From NCBI GenBank assembly GCA_024509875.1, contig JAMPIV010019857.1, positions 496,001 through 560,000 of the forward strand: DNA of 64,000 nt, written 5' to 3'. Below, piece by piece: positions 21,396-32,649 of the stretch. This DNA comes from Oreohelix idahoensis. Lineage: Eukaryota; Mollusca; Gastropoda; Stylommatophora; Oreohelicidae. Both the position numbers and the translations under genes were made by a program. The stretch's first letter is position 1. Every line of letters starts with the position of its first letter. The notes below the pieces were generated by a model, which was not told the DNA's origin, did no database searches, and saw nothing but the letters and a program-made list of their open reading frames with translations.

Positions 21396-21829
21396 AAGTA
21401 GAAAGAAAAACATTTGATTTCTTATTGTCATGACAGGTATCCTTGTGATACTTTTGAAGCAATGCCTATGACTCTCAGGTTATCAAAATAAGGTATATTG
21501 ATGTTAAACTAGGGCTGCTGAGCTTCTCACTCTTTTGAAGCAAACACCCAGTTGAAGACTCCTTGGTATTATCTAGATTGTAGATCTAGGCTTCTCTTGT
21601 GGCTTTTCTGCCATTCCGCAATGTGTTGAGTTGAAGTCATGAGCTCCAGTTTCTCCACCTTGGCTTGCATTTAAAGGATCATCACATCTGGTCCCAAGCT
21701 AGGAGGAAGAAGCACATGGTATACTGTGCATTCCCCGCCATCCAAGGGGGCTCTCCAAATATGCAGAGCTAAAATACTGTGCTGGGACTCTGGGCTCTCC
21801 CAAGGAACTGTCACGTCCTACACAGAGCC

Positions 21830-22262
21830 ACTTCTCAGCTCCCCCTGCCTATCACTGGGTCTATAAAGAGATCCTCCTACATGCAGCCAAGCAGGTAAAA
21901 GCCAGAGTATGTATGGGGTTCAAGTGACTTCCCCATGCTTGGTGTGCAATGCTGGGTTCTCAACACTTGGTGTGCAATGCTGGGTTCTCAACACTTGGTG
22001 TGCAATGCTGGGTTCTCAACACTTGGTGTGCAATGCTGGGTTCTCAACACTTGGTGTGCAATGCTGGGTTCTCAACACTTGGTGTGCAATGCTGGGTTCT
22101 CAACACGTTTCACCACAATGGGAATTCAAGGAAATGTGTGGATGATTTCAAGAGTCAATGAGGGTGTGATAGCCTCACAGACAGGGGTTAATTTCCACAT
22201 CTATATGCTATAGCATTGTGCTAATCTGGTGGTGATATAAGGATGACTCCAGATATGCCTCC
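21830..22262 (+). repeat. Rep-Y copy 1 with internal 28-bp minisatellite
   Basis: Shares its length with 48325-48610 (reverse): cctgcctatcactgg, gatcctcctacatgcag, ttcaagtgac, and after the array ttcaccacaatggg and ggatgactccagatatgcct. A 28-bp unit containing tgtgcaatgctgggttctca is present six times here and about once in the other copy. From 22263 to 22920 nothing is recognised. Confidence 0.8.
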
Positions 22263-22924
22263 ATTCATAATAAAGTACGTCATATTTAATCTCTCTCCTT
22301 ATCCTTTTTTCCCTAACATTTCCTAGTCCATCATGTAAACAGATACACCTAGTTAATCAATGTCTTATTTCACATTCCTCCCCCTCTCCTTGACTTCCAT
22401 TAGTAATTGCCAACAGTAATTTTTCTCAGTCTTGGTTTTCCAAATACATTCTATCAAACTTGACTACTCATTAATTTTCACTGAAGGCCATTAGTGTCTA
22501 TGGTACATAGAGTTTGTGCAAGTGTTGCTTTTAGATATTGAGTCCCCAGCGTTCCATTTAGTTTCTATGAAAGTTGCTAATCTTTTATTATTAACATTTT
22601 TTCTTTTACTGTTGGTTATTTATTTGTTTTATATAATTTGCACATTCAACACATGTAAAGAACGCGTGCTTGAAACACACAATACTATTTACGCAAGCAA
22701 TGACTTTTCATTATAACAGTCTTATGGGATTCTGAGAAACTGCTGTTATCTCTGTCGACAGCGGTGCTCTATTCCTAAGGGATGGTGCACTGACTTTGCT
22801 TTGATCAGGAAATAAGCAACTAATAAATATATTTTTTTTATGCAACTGATGGAGAGAACCAGACAAATACCTGCTGAACAAGATGTGAGAAGAAACTGGC
22901 ATTAGATAGGACACACACTGAGAA

Positions 22925-23020
22925 TACTAGCTAACATCATTACAGGGACGCACACTGAGAATACTAGCTGACATCATTACAGGGACGCACACTGAGAATA
23001 CTAGCTGACATCATTACAGG
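22925..23020. repeat. 37-bp tandem repeat, about 2.6 units
   Basis: Units of ggacgcacactgagaatact plus agctgacatcattacag follow head to tail, nearly identical. No feature is seen from 23021 to 23354. Confidence 0.85.
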
Positions 23021-23354
23021 CTATTCTCACGGTAAAAGAAATAGATAGGAACCATAAAAAAACATGCAGAAGGGAATTATAAATAGCCATGAAGGGGAAA
23101 ATAAGAAGACATGGAAAGGCCTTGAATGGACAGGACAATTTGGTGTGCACTAGCTGAAGACATATTCACCACGGGGAGCTGGAAGGTAATGCATGCATGA
23201 AGCATTTGTTCATAAGTGGAGAATTCCGATGATACTAATGGAAGAAAAATTTCTGCTAATTTTTTCAACTGAAAGAGCAATAAATGAGTTTGGCTGTAGT
23301 TTATTAACAAATATATATGTTCAAAAATGCGCAACTAAAATTAGTTGAAATATG

Positions 23355-23485
23355 AAAAAGGTAAAGGTGTCCCCCATAGCAGATACTATCACTGGGGGGT
23401 GACTTCACTAGACTAGGGTCCAGCTTTGAGGGGTGGGGTTACCAGCTCCCCTCTTCACTGCCTTTGTCTTCCCTAACTCAAGAGT
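23355..23485 (-). repeat. SINE-D copy 4, truncated
   Basis: ggtaaaggtgtcccccatag, tcactagactagggtccagc and ccctaactcaagag match the body of the other SINE-D copies. The core and tRNA head are absent; the copy abuts the end of the piggyBac fragment. Confidence 0.75.
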
Positions 23486-23997
23486 AGCCAGGAACTCCAT
23501 ATTCCTGCTTACAGTGCCAGCCATCCCAGCATGTAGACCCTTCCTTTAGGCACAGATAACTTTCACAATATTTACTCCAAAATGTAGTCTTCACTTTTTT
23601 AAATGGTCTGTCTTTATAGGTCATGTTTAGGAAATCACTGACATGATTGTTAAATTTAAAAGCAAAGAATGCTTTCATGTCTGGCATTGTTACATCTTTA
23701 TAAATTTTAGTATAGTAGTTGGTTGGCTTTTCCCTTTTTACTGGCTCAGCAAATCTGTTTGTCTGCTCACACAAATTGTGCCAGACATTACTGTCGAGGT
23801 AAAGTTCCAAAAATTCAATGGCTTTACTCTCTGGAGAAATAGATTCTGGAATGTTCTTGGGGCCTATCTGTTCCACAAATGTTGTGTCTACTGTAGATGT
23901 AGGTCTGAATATATTTGTGGGAGGTCAACCTATATCAAATTTACTTGATACATTATATAGGATACGCCACCTTCTACACCCCGTACTGTAGCCTGAT
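23478..23997 (-). pseudogene. piggyBac transposase fragment, middle part
   Basis: Minus-strand frame with SPESKAIEFLELYLDSNVW, FAEPVKREKPTNYYTKIY and TMPDMKAFFAFKF, the N-terminal portion of the piggyBac (DDE_Tnp_1_7) domain. It stops just after GWHCKQEYGVPG beside a truncated SINE-D, so the catalytic Asp residues are missing. The upstream part of the same gene resumes at 30054 after the 6-kb LTR insertion; frames match across the duplicated ctgat. Confidence 0.85.
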
Positions 23998-26827
23998 TGT
24001 GATGCCGCACTGTAATTCTGTCTTTCAACCGGCCCGATTCTGTCGTCTATTTTGTATTTCCAGCCCGATTCTGTGGTTCTATTTTGAGTTTTCACCATTT
24101 CTCGTCTCTTTGTAATTATATGGGGTTTGCCTTGGTTCTTCTCATGTGAATATATCGTGTTTGGTAATTTTTAGGAGGTAATTTTAATGGGTTCATTTTA
24201 TGTCGGTAGGTTTATTTTTCACTCGGCCCGTTTTACTTTCTTCTGATTTTTTGCGATTCCCGTAGATTTCATTGTTTACGAAAATCGATATTTTCGGGCA
24301 CGCCTGTATGACGCGTCAGAGGCACGAGGCAATCGCGTAATGTGACGCAATTTTCGGACAACGCGGGATTTGCGTAGGTGGCCAGTATTGATTTTTTCGA
24401 GTAAATTCGCATGGGTGTTTTCTCTTGTATATAAGGAGATAGGACACTGTGGGAAATTCTCTCGGAAGAAATCAATTGCCTGCCGGACGACTACGTATTT
24501 TATCGTCTCCATTTTTGCGGAGAAAAACCGCGATAATTTGGTATGTAACTATTTTATTAATCGTTTTACTTATTAGTGGGGTTTTTGAGAAATCTCGGGC
24601 CGTAAGTTAAGTTTGTCGGAGACATTAACTTAAAGTTTAAACAGTAGCGCCATTAATTATTATCTTTGTAGAACGATGTAAACGTAAAAATGTGCATAAG
24701 TCTTTTAGGATTTTTTGGCAGTAGATCGGAGCGTGTGAAGTTATGAGAGACACGTGTGCTTTGTAGAATGTTGGGTAAATCCCCAGTTATTCCTGTATAT
24801 TTTCTAATGTAATTATTTTGGGAAATCCTTGGTGTGTACGGTAATTTTTCTGAGCCTTAAATGTGAGGAATGCAGTCGGAGATTTATGTTATCAGTGAAT
24901 TATACGGTTTGGGGAAATAAATCATTCCTACGGCGAGATTTAATTTAAATTGGAGTAAGCCAGGAAAACTCCTGTGTTAATGGGTAAAAGGATTTCCCTA
25001 TTTTGCAATGTTTTGAACACGTGGGTAGTCATGCGTAACGGCCATGTAACCTGTCAGACGGGTCGGGAGACCTTGTTTACCCAACTGTCAGATTTAGAGG
25101 AGGAGTGTGATTTTAGTGCCACGTGGGATAGTATTATTGTAGGTATTGTTATGCAGAACGAGAGAAGAAGGGGAGAGAAGGAGTGAGATTGAAGTGACAC
25201 GTGGATATAATTATTTTTATGTATCGTATATGTTAGAGATAAGTGATTTTAGAGAGGGTGTACATTGGAAGCTGTTTCTTTTAATTTCAGCGAGTCCCGG
25301 CAATCAGTGGGGGAGCGTAAATTGGAAATACCAATTTACCCACGGCACAAGGACATACCTCAGTAGTCAGTGGACTCGAGTTATCGTCAGAAGCAACAGA
25401 AAAACCAACTTACGGGTTTTCCCAGTGAGGAGCGGGAACGGGGGTTATTTATCACATCGCCCGAGCTCATCGCTATTATAGTCTCCAGCAACGACACGTG
25501 GCAGCGAGACCGGTTTCAATTTTGTACAGCCAGAAATCAAGGCCTTGTTTTCCTCTAACTCTGGAGCGAGTTAAAAGAGGGAAGTTAGTCAGCGGCAGAG
25601 AAGATTTCGACAGTAAATCAAGCACCGAATTCAGGAGCAGGGGAGAGGGTTAACATCCCTGGGTCCTGATAGTAACGAGAGAAGAGAGTAGCGGAGACGC
25701 CGCATCATCAGTCCTCGAGTGTTAGAGAGACACTGAGACCAAGAAAGAGAGAGATAGAGAGACACTGAGACCAAGAGAGAGAGAGAGATAGAGGAGGGAG
25801 AAAATAGACAGGACCAGTAGGGTCTGTTCAGTATTCATTTGACAGATAGACCCTGAGCCATCAGCTAAAGCCAAGTCTATTATTTTAGCAATTCTTGTGG
25901 TGTAGTTATCGGCGCATATCGCCTAACAAGTAGAAAGCTGTGTAGCCATTCGTTGAGGAAAAATCACCAGGACTGAGACAGTAGAAATTTATTAGTGTTA
26001 GACGGTGTACTCTCCATAGAAAAAAAAAAAAAAAAAAAAGCGAGTTGCGTGATACTGTGGTTTCCGGTGCGCCTTCTGGCCCAGTATCTATGACTTTAGC
26101 ACCTGTTCAACGGGAGAGTGGGCTCATCCCTAATCTGTTTATGTTCCCAGTAGTAGACTATTCGCAAGCAGCCTGGGTGTGTCACTGCTCTGCGCGGACC
26201 TTGTTTACCGAGGCGGCGTCCGAGCTCGTATGGTGAAAATATGGTTGTGTTATCTTCAAAATAGTTAGTGTTAGAGAGTGGAGGCTAGAGTTGACAGCCC
26301 CACCATATTAGAGTTGTTGTAATCACTAACCATTTTTATTGTTCCTCAGCAGGGTGACAGGAAGAGTGAATGCGAGTGGGGTTTTTTTTTTTTGTCTCTC
26401 AATCTAATTGTTACTTTGATTTTTCCAGGGCGTGCAACAGTGCACGCTATTTTTGTGGTTTATGTATGATGACAATTTTATGCTTGATTTTTGTAAATAA
26501 ATATATATATTTACTGTACACTGGATCAGCTTCTACTCTTTACTATACTTACTCTATATTGTCTGTATAGTGGCGTCTGTGGTCGTATTTATACACCTTA
26601 TCTCCTTGTGTGTCAAGGTAGTCAGAGGAGGGCGAGACTATAGCCAGTCTAAAGTCACGAAGCGGCAAGGGGAGATCCAAATCCTGGGTCTAGCCCATGA
26701 GCCAATAGTCTCATCTGTCCACAGGCTTGTCATTTTCCATTTAAATTCTATTTTCTCAGACTTTCTCATACTAGGGTCTTGCTTTCATTCAGGCACACTC
26801 TATAAAATTAAGACCACTTTGTGACAA
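23998..26827 (+). repeat. 5' LTR of copy B
   Basis: 2830 bp, from tgtgatgccgcactg to gtgaca. It holds a TATA-like box tatataagg at 24428-24436, an A run at 26021-26039, a CAG-rich purine stretch near 25740-25800, and AATAAA signals around 26496. About 850 bp longer than its partner, mainly because of a block at 25613-26335. Confidence 0.92.
24428..24436 (+). promoter_or_regulatory. TATA-like box of LTR copy B
   Basis: tatataagg, present in both LTRs (also at 28493-28501) and, with small change, in copy A. The following gagataggacac would be near the transcription start. Inferred from sequence only. Confidence 0.5.
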
Positions 26828-27250
26828 GTGGGCGGCAATCGTCGGGGATTCATTCTGTTGAGATCAATTCTGTGATCTACATTCACAGATTGTCTCTAGG
26901 AAGTTCTGAAAAATAGATTTTCTTTAACTATCCCCTAGACTGAGCTATTAGAACTGATCCAGTATAAGTTTTTCCACAGGTTACAGTCAGTTAGATTGGT
27001 GGAAATTTAGTAATTGATGGCATACTGAAATTTTTTTCTTTTACAGGAAGGTAATTTCGGGTTTTTGGTAGCTTGTTAACAAAAAATTTTTTCAGGTTAT
27101 TGTTCAGACTTGACGCTAGTCTGAGTTCGGGTTTTTGGGACATCGGTTATAGGAGGAATACTTCCTATTACATAACAGGTAGTTCCTTCCTTTTGTTCTC
27201 CTTTCTGTCATTTTCTGACAGTTGTGAACTTACAGCAGTTTACAGGTAAG

Positions 27251-27562
27251 ATGGCGGATATGGCGAAATTACGAGCTGCATGGCGTGAGGCTGCCCAGGA
27301 CATGGGAATGGATAAAGAGGAGACGAAAGCCTACATGATCAGAGAAAATGATAGGCATAATCAACGGGAACTTGAGGAAAGGCAAAGGATAGCCGCCGCC
27401 GAAGCAGCGAAAGAGGAGAGGGCAGCCGCCGCAGAAGCAGCGAAAGAAGAGAGGGCAGCCGCAGCAGAGATGGAACTTCGGAAATTGGAAGCAGCAAAAG
27501 AGGAAAGGATAGCCGCCGCAGAAAAAGAGGAAAGGCAAAGGATAGCTGCGGCTGAAGCCTAA
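27251..27562 (+). pseudogene. Truncated Gag of LTR copy B
   Basis: Starts at ATG 27251 (context aagATGg) with MADMAKLRAAWREAAQDMGM and an Ala/Glu-rich heptad-like coiled coil (repeated AAEAAKEERAAA). It ends at codon 103 where an internal deletion joins the coiled-coil repeat to the tail region. Compared with copy A, the Gag core, zinc knuckle and protease are all missing. Confidence 0.88.
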
Positions 27563-27572
27563 AGGTTTTACA

Positions 27573-27980
27573 GTGGCGACGTCTCTGATTTCGGAAGGAT
27601 CTTCTTTGTCGTCGGGAATTAGGCCCCCGATGGTATTACATCTCTCAAGGGAGGGAAATACTGACAAGAAGGAACAGGCGCACGGTTCTGCAGTCAACTG
27701 TAAACAGTTACGCCCTGTTACGGCGATGTCTGGCCAAGCCAGTCAAACTGTTTCCAACCACTGGGAAGCCGCACCATTTGGTAATCATTATTTATCACGC
27801 GCCGCCAGGAAAATTCGTGGGCGAAGGAAACACATGAGAGGGAGGAGGAAGGGCGACCAGTCATGTTGCAGTCGCCAGGAGGAAATCCCCTGGCGTGACC
27901 CTCACGATCCAGGGCTTGCCAAGATTCTCAAGGATATGGAGATGGGCCTGTATGATAATGCTAATTATGATAGTGATTAG
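27573..27980 (+). pseudogene. C-terminal tail ORF of LTR copy B
   Basis: Matches residues of the tail of the copy A protein, including SSLSSGIRPPMVLHLSREGN, RKIRGRRKHMRGRRKGDQSC and LAKILKDMEMGLYDN. It is in a different frame from the truncated Gag, so no fusion is made. The tail is Arg-rich with a short acidic end. Confidence 0.85.
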
Positions 27981-28056
27981 ATCGGGATGTAGATCTAGAT
28001 ACGGACCAGTATGAATTCCAGAGATTTCAGTGATTGAGCACGGATTCCCGCACTTG

Positions 28057-28070
28057 AAAGGGGGGACTTA
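28057..28070 (+). promoter_or_regulatory. Polypurine tract of copy B
   Basis: aaaggggggactta directly abuts the 3' LTR, the expected plus-strand primer position. The same string in reverse is at 41782-41795 in copy A. Confidence 0.85.
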
Positions 28071-30053
28071 TGTGATGCCGCACTGTAATTCTGTCTTTCA
28101 ACCGGCCCGATTCTGTCGTCTATTTTGTATTTCCGGCCCGATTCTGTGGTTCTATTTTGAGTTTTCACCATTTCTCTTCTCTTTGTAATTATATGGGGTT
28201 TGCTTTGGTTCTTCCCATGTGAATATATCGTGTTTGGTAATTTTTAGGAGGTAATTTTAATGGGTTCGTTTTATGTCGGTAGGTTTATTTTTCACTCGGC
28301 CAGTTTTACTTTCTTCTGATTTTTCGTGATTCCCGTAGATTTCATTGTTTACGAAAATCGATATTTTCGGGCACGCCTGTATGACGCGTCAGAGGCACGA
28401 GGCAATCGCGTAATGTGACGCAATTTTCGGACAACGCGGGATTTGCGTAGGTGGCTAGTATTGATTTTTTCGAGTAAATTCTCTTGTATATAAGGAGATA
28501 GGACACTGTGGGAAATTCTCTCTGAAGAAATCAATTGCCTGCCGGACGACTACGTATTTTATCGTCTCCATTTTTGCGGGGAAAAACCGCGATAATTTGG
28601 TATGTAACTATTTTATTAATCGTTTTACTTATTAGTGGGGTTTTTGAGAAATCTCGGGCCGTAAGTTAAGTTTGTCGGAGACATTAACTTAAAGTTTAAA
28701 CAGTAGCGCCATTAATTATTATCTTTGTAGAACGATGTAAACGTAAAAATGTGCATAAGTCTTTTAGGATTTTTTGGCAGTAGATCGGAGCGTGTGAAGT
28801 TATGAGAGACACGTGTGCTTTGTAGAATGTTGGGTAAATCCCCAGTTATTCCTGTATATTTTCTAATGTAATTATTTTGGGAAATCCTTGGTGTGTACGG
28901 TAATTTTTCTGAGCCTTAAATGTGAGGAATGCAGTCGGAGATTTATGTTATCAGTGAATTATACGGTTTGGGGAAATAAATCATTCCTACGGCGAGATTT
29001 AATTTAAATTGGAGTAAGCCAGGAAAACTCCTGTGTTAATGGGTAAAAGGATTTCCCTATTTTGCAATGTTTTGAACACGTGGGTAGTCATGCGTAACGG
29101 CCATGTAACCTGTCAGACGGGTCGGGAGACCTTGTTTACCCAACTGTCAGATTTAGAGGAGGAGTGTGATTTTAGTGCCACGTGGGATAGTATTATTGTA
29201 GGTATTGTTATGCAGAACGAGAGAAGAATGAGAGAAGAAGGGGAGAGAAGGAGTGAGATTGAAGTGACACATGGATAGAATTATTTTATGTATCGTATAT
29301 GTTAAGAGATAAGTGATTTTAGAGAGGGTGTACATTGGAAGCTGTTTCTTTTAATTTCAGCGAGTCCCGGCAATCAGTGGGGGAGCGTAAATTGGAAATA
29401 CCAATTTACCCACGGCACAAGGACATACCTCAGTAGTCAGTGGACTCGAGTTATCGTCAGAAGCAACAGAAAAACCAACTTACGGGTTTTCCCAGTGAGG
29501 AGCGGGAACGGGGGTTATTTATCACATCGCCCGAGCTCATCGCTATTATAGTCTCCAGCAACGACATGTGGCAGCGAGACCGGTTTCAATTTCGTACAGC
29601 CAGAAATCAAGGCCTTGTTTTCCTCTAACTCCGGTGCGAGTTAAAAGAGGGAAGTTAGTCAGCGGCAAAGAAGATTTCTTTTGTAATCACTAACCATTTT
29701 TATTGTTCCTCAATGACAGGAAAATAAATATCTATATTTACTGTACACTGGATCAGCTTCTACTCTTTACTATACTTACTCTATATTGTCTGTATAGTGG
29801 CGTCTGTGGTCGTATTTATACACCTTATCTCCTTGTGTGTCAAGGTAGTCAGAGGAGAGCGAGACTATAGCCAGTCTAAAGTCACGAAGCGGCAAGGGGA
29901 GATCCAAATCCTGGGTCTAGCCCTTGAGCCAATAGTCTCATCTGTCCACAGGCTTGTCATTTTCCATTTAAATTCTATTTTCTCAGACTTTCTCATACTA
30001 GGGTCTTGCTTTCATTCAGGCACACTCTATAAAATTAAGACCACTTCGTGACA
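28071..30053 (+). repeat. 3' LTR of copy B (shortened)
   Basis: Aligns with the 5' LTR from start to end but lacks about 847 bp net: a large block after position 29675, a second gap near 29715, a 14-bp gap before the TATA-like box, and one 9-bp addition near 29228. Elsewhere differences are few. Confidence 0.92.
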
Positions 30054-30311
30054 CTGATCCCCTGAGGGACCAGGAACAGGACTTGAACTAGCTTGATCAT
30101 AATCCAATTTACACATTTCGCCACTCAAATGATCATCAGATTCCATTTCAATGTCACTTTCAGAATAATCACCATCTAAATCTAATTCATCAGCCTCCGA
30201 TTCATTAAGCACAAGTTCAACAGCTTGTTCCATTATTAGCCTTTTAGAACGGCTATTTCCCTGATTTTCAGCACGCCTTTTCATCATGAAAACAAGTAAA
30301 AACTCGCCCAA
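30054..30311 (-). pseudogene. piggyBac transposase fragment, N-terminal part
   Basis: Acidic N-terminus with MMKRRAENQGNSRSKRLI, then a Glu/Asp/Ser-rich stretch (DLDGDYSESDIEMESDD) and PVPGPSGDQ at the LTR junction, continuing in frame at 23997. Such acidic leaders precede the piggyBac domain. A terminus-like ACCCTTTGAA next to TTAA at 30501-30504 probably marks the element's 5' end. Confidence 0.75.
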
Positions 30312-30500
30312 TTTGTGGGCGCCACCATTTCAATGTAACTTTCCACAAGACATGTGTACTTCCTGGCATCATTATTTTTCACACATTTCCATGTCCGGCC
30401 CGCCGATATAAGGTAGGTATGTGAGACCGAAATAGCGGCCACTCAGGAAACGGATTACTTACATACGGACCTAAATTTCGGGATCTCGAGTTCAAAGGGT

Positions 30501-30504
30501 TTAA
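30501..30504. other. TTAA at probable piggyBac 5' end
   Basis: TTAA followed (minus strand) by ACCCTTTGAACTCGAG, close to the CCCTTT start of piggyBac ends. The other end is lost. It lies 54 bp from the splice donor of the exon at 30559. Confidence 0.5.
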
Positions 30505-30558
30505 AAAAAAAAAAAAAGAAAGATATATATATATATATGCATGTTAATAAACACATAC

Positions 30559-30709
30559 CTGGAACATGTAATGGAACAGAGAGATCAATCTCAGCTACTG
30601 GAATATCCTTAGCATCGAGAGGCTCCTTGCTTCTCTTCTTGTGTCCCTTCCCATCATCCTTCAAGTAATGTGGATTATGTTCTACTTCTGTCTTTCGCAC
30701 AGCTCTTCT
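30559..30709 (-). CDS. AP3D1: AP-3 complex subunit delta exon
   Basis: 151 nt: 50 codons in phase 0 plus the first G of Gly, donor CCAG|gtatgt, acceptor tttcccag. It encodes RRAVRKTEVEHNPHYLKDD, a basic linker, then IPVAEIDLSVPLHVPG. The motif IPV-x-x-IDLSVPL-x-VPG is one of the clearest signatures of AP-3 delta. The piggyBac/LTR nest starts 54 bp into the following intron. Confidence 0.95.
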
Positions 30710-30957
30710 CTGGGAAAGAAATTTAAAAAAAAAATGTATTTCTTATAAGCTCAATGTTGATAGAAAACACCCCAGAAAGCGTTACAACAGGAGGCAACCT
30801 GATCATCAGATGGCTACAACAAAGACAGAATTTAAACCCGAGACACATATGTTACTAACAAAATCACACATTGTTTAACTTAGTGACAGGTGATAAGTTT
30901 ACAATTAATTAAGATGACAAAGGGCGAGAGTTGTCAACAATAATAAAGCAATTATAC

Positions 30958-31024
30958 CTTTTCTATCTCTTCCTCAGTGGGCTCATAAGTTGGTCTTGAC
31001 TCTTCTCCATACTGGTATGAAGAT
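30958..31024 (-). CDS. AP3D1: AP-3 complex subunit delta exon
   Basis: 67 nt: one base completing Arg, then 22 codons SSYQYGEESRPTYEPTEEEI plus EK, ending in phase 0 at AAG|gtataa; acceptor aatttgcag. Acidic linker; the identity is set by phase and by the strong exons on both sides. Confidence 0.85.
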
Positions 31025-31110
31025 CTGCAAATTGTGCATATGACATTTTACAACTGTCATCCTAATTATCAGACAAGGCTACATCATCATCATCATCATT
31101 AACATCACCA

Positions 31111-31325
31111 CCTTCAGCTCCCCAAAGAGCATAGGCCTTCAACAAACTTATGCCAAGTCTTCTCGTCCCGTGCCATCAGGTCTTTTTATGTCTTCTTTCA
31201 TCACCTTCCTGTCTGTCCCCAGTTCTCTTCCTTATGTGTTCTTTGTTCTTCCTTTGCCTCAGTTTGGGGATTCCAGGTAATGCCATCAACAGGTATCCAC
31301 AATGTGTGTCCTATCAAGGTTACCA
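31111..31325 (-). repeat. LINE 3' end, type 3 (RTE-like), copy 1
   Basis: One of five copies of the same 3' fragment, all on the minus strand. Read in reverse it contains a [14 protein letters not shown] coding end, a conserved tggcacgggac box and gaaggcctatgctctttggg. Confidence 0.65.
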
Positions 31326-31387
31326 GCGCAATTCAAAATATCCTCCTTCTAACATATAATTAGTTCTTCATTAGCATGGTTAACTTA

Positions 31388-31640
31388 CTTACTTAGTCGT
31401 TCCCCTTCTACTGTGAGGTGTAGAGGTTTGGAAGAGAGAGCGCCAGACTATCCTATCGGCTGTCTTCCTCCTGGCCTGGTTCCATTCTAGTCGTCGGTCC
31501 TTCAAAGATAGTCTAATGTTGTCCTCCCAGCGGACTCTGGGTCGTCCTGGGGGTCTGGATCCCTGGCTCTTTGTTTCCCATGCTTGTCGTGGTAGCCGAT
31601 CTTCTCCCATTCTGCAGACATGGCCAAACCATCTTAGTTG
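31388..31640 (-). pseudogene. LINE ORF2 C-terminus, type 4, copy 1
   Basis: Minus-strand frame MGEDRLPRQAWETKSQGSRP, PGRPRVRWEDNIRLSLKDR and HSRRGTTK, matching the end of the longer copy at 32650-33177 in inverted orientation. The GxRPxGRPRxRWED-N motif closes many LINE ORF2 proteins. Confidence 0.85.
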
Positions 31641-31869
31641 GGACTATTCTACTTGGGTCTGGGATTTTAGGCCTTTGCAGGTTGGATTGGAGATGTGCCT
31701 CTGATTTCGCAATCAGGGCAACATCATCAGCAAATGCCAGCTCTGAAATACATAAGCATGGTTAACGTTTCCCATAAATGTATTCACCCAGGAAATCTTT
31801 AGGGAGAACTTGTTGGTGGTGCCAGTTGTGGTGTATGTGTGAGCACGGACACATGTGCATGTGCGAGTG

Positions 31870-32130
31870 TGCATGTGGTTCTCATGCAGCAAGCCTGCGC
31901 CAATCCACACTCCATGTGTGTGTGTGTGGTTCTCATGCAGCAAGCCTGCACCAATTCACACTCCATGTAGCTGTGCATGTGGTTCTCATGCAGCAAGCCT
32001 GCACCAATTCACACTCCATGTAGCTGTCCATGTGGTTCTCATGCAGCAAGCCTGCACCAATTCACACTCCATGTAGCTGTCCATGTGGTTCTCATGCAGC
32101 AAGCCTGCACCAATTCACACTCCATGTAGT
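31870..32130. repeat. 53-bp tandem repeat, five units
   Basis: ggttctcatgcagcaagcct occurs at 31876, 31929, 31981, 32034 and 32087, so the period is 52-53 bp. The gcagcaagcctgc piece resembles the end of Rep-X, and a Rep-X-like piece follows directly, so the array probably grew from a Rep-X copy. Confidence 0.88.
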
Positions 32131-32139
32131 TTTGTTATG

Positions 32140-32220
32140 GTGGTTTCTGAACTATTTCTTTTGCATAGTGAGACTGCTAGCCCCATGCACAACCTCACCA
32201 TAGCTGCCTCATATCACATG
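32140..32220 (-). repeat. Rep-X partial copy
   Basis: ggtggtttctgaactatttc and cccatgcacaacctcaccat match the middle of Rep-X in reverse. From 32221 to 32645 nothing is recognised. Confidence 0.55.
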
Positions 32221-32649
32221 AGTTTAGTCAACAAAACCACAATTTCAAATTGTATCAGTGAAACATATTTCGGAACACACACACAGAAAGACTGATACAT
32301 TAATTGCTGTGTTAGACAGCTTTATGGAATCCCCTGTCGAGGACTGCAAGTTTTGCACAGAAGTTCTGGGGGACAAGCTCATGAAGGTCTGATGACAGTG
32401 AAGGAAACTGTGAATGGAGAAAACTATGTTGTTTCACTATTTTAAGTCTCTCAGAACTAATCATTGTATGATACAATGCAAAGGCTAAAATATACAACTT
32501 TTATTACAAATGAGGTGATTTTTTTCCCCCTAATGTTCACAGCATACAAAATTTTTCCCTTCCTGCAATGAAGTGGAGGGAAAAAAAACAAACAACCGTA
32601 CAGCATAAATTTACTGCATGAAAAGGAATCTACTCGAAAAGCAGCAGCT

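Larger units (their letters stand above)
23998..30053 (+). mobile_element. LTR retrotransposon copy B (Ty3/gypsy type, pol-less)
   Basis: TG...CA ends, 5-bp duplication ctgat at 23993-23997 and 30054-30058, 5' LTR 23998-26827 (2830 bp), 3' LTR 28071-30053 (1983 bp). The inside is only 1243 bp. The primer site region starts agtgggcggcaatcg right after the 5' LTR; a purine tract aaaggggggactta ends at the 3' LTR. The inside keeps Gag's first part and the C-terminal tail only. It is inserted in a piggyBac transposase gene and is the same family as 39107-46655. Confidence 0.95.

Noticed and set aside
21909..22213. Three overlapping repetitive frames
   Set aside because: Created by the 28-bp array, which is open in all three frames.
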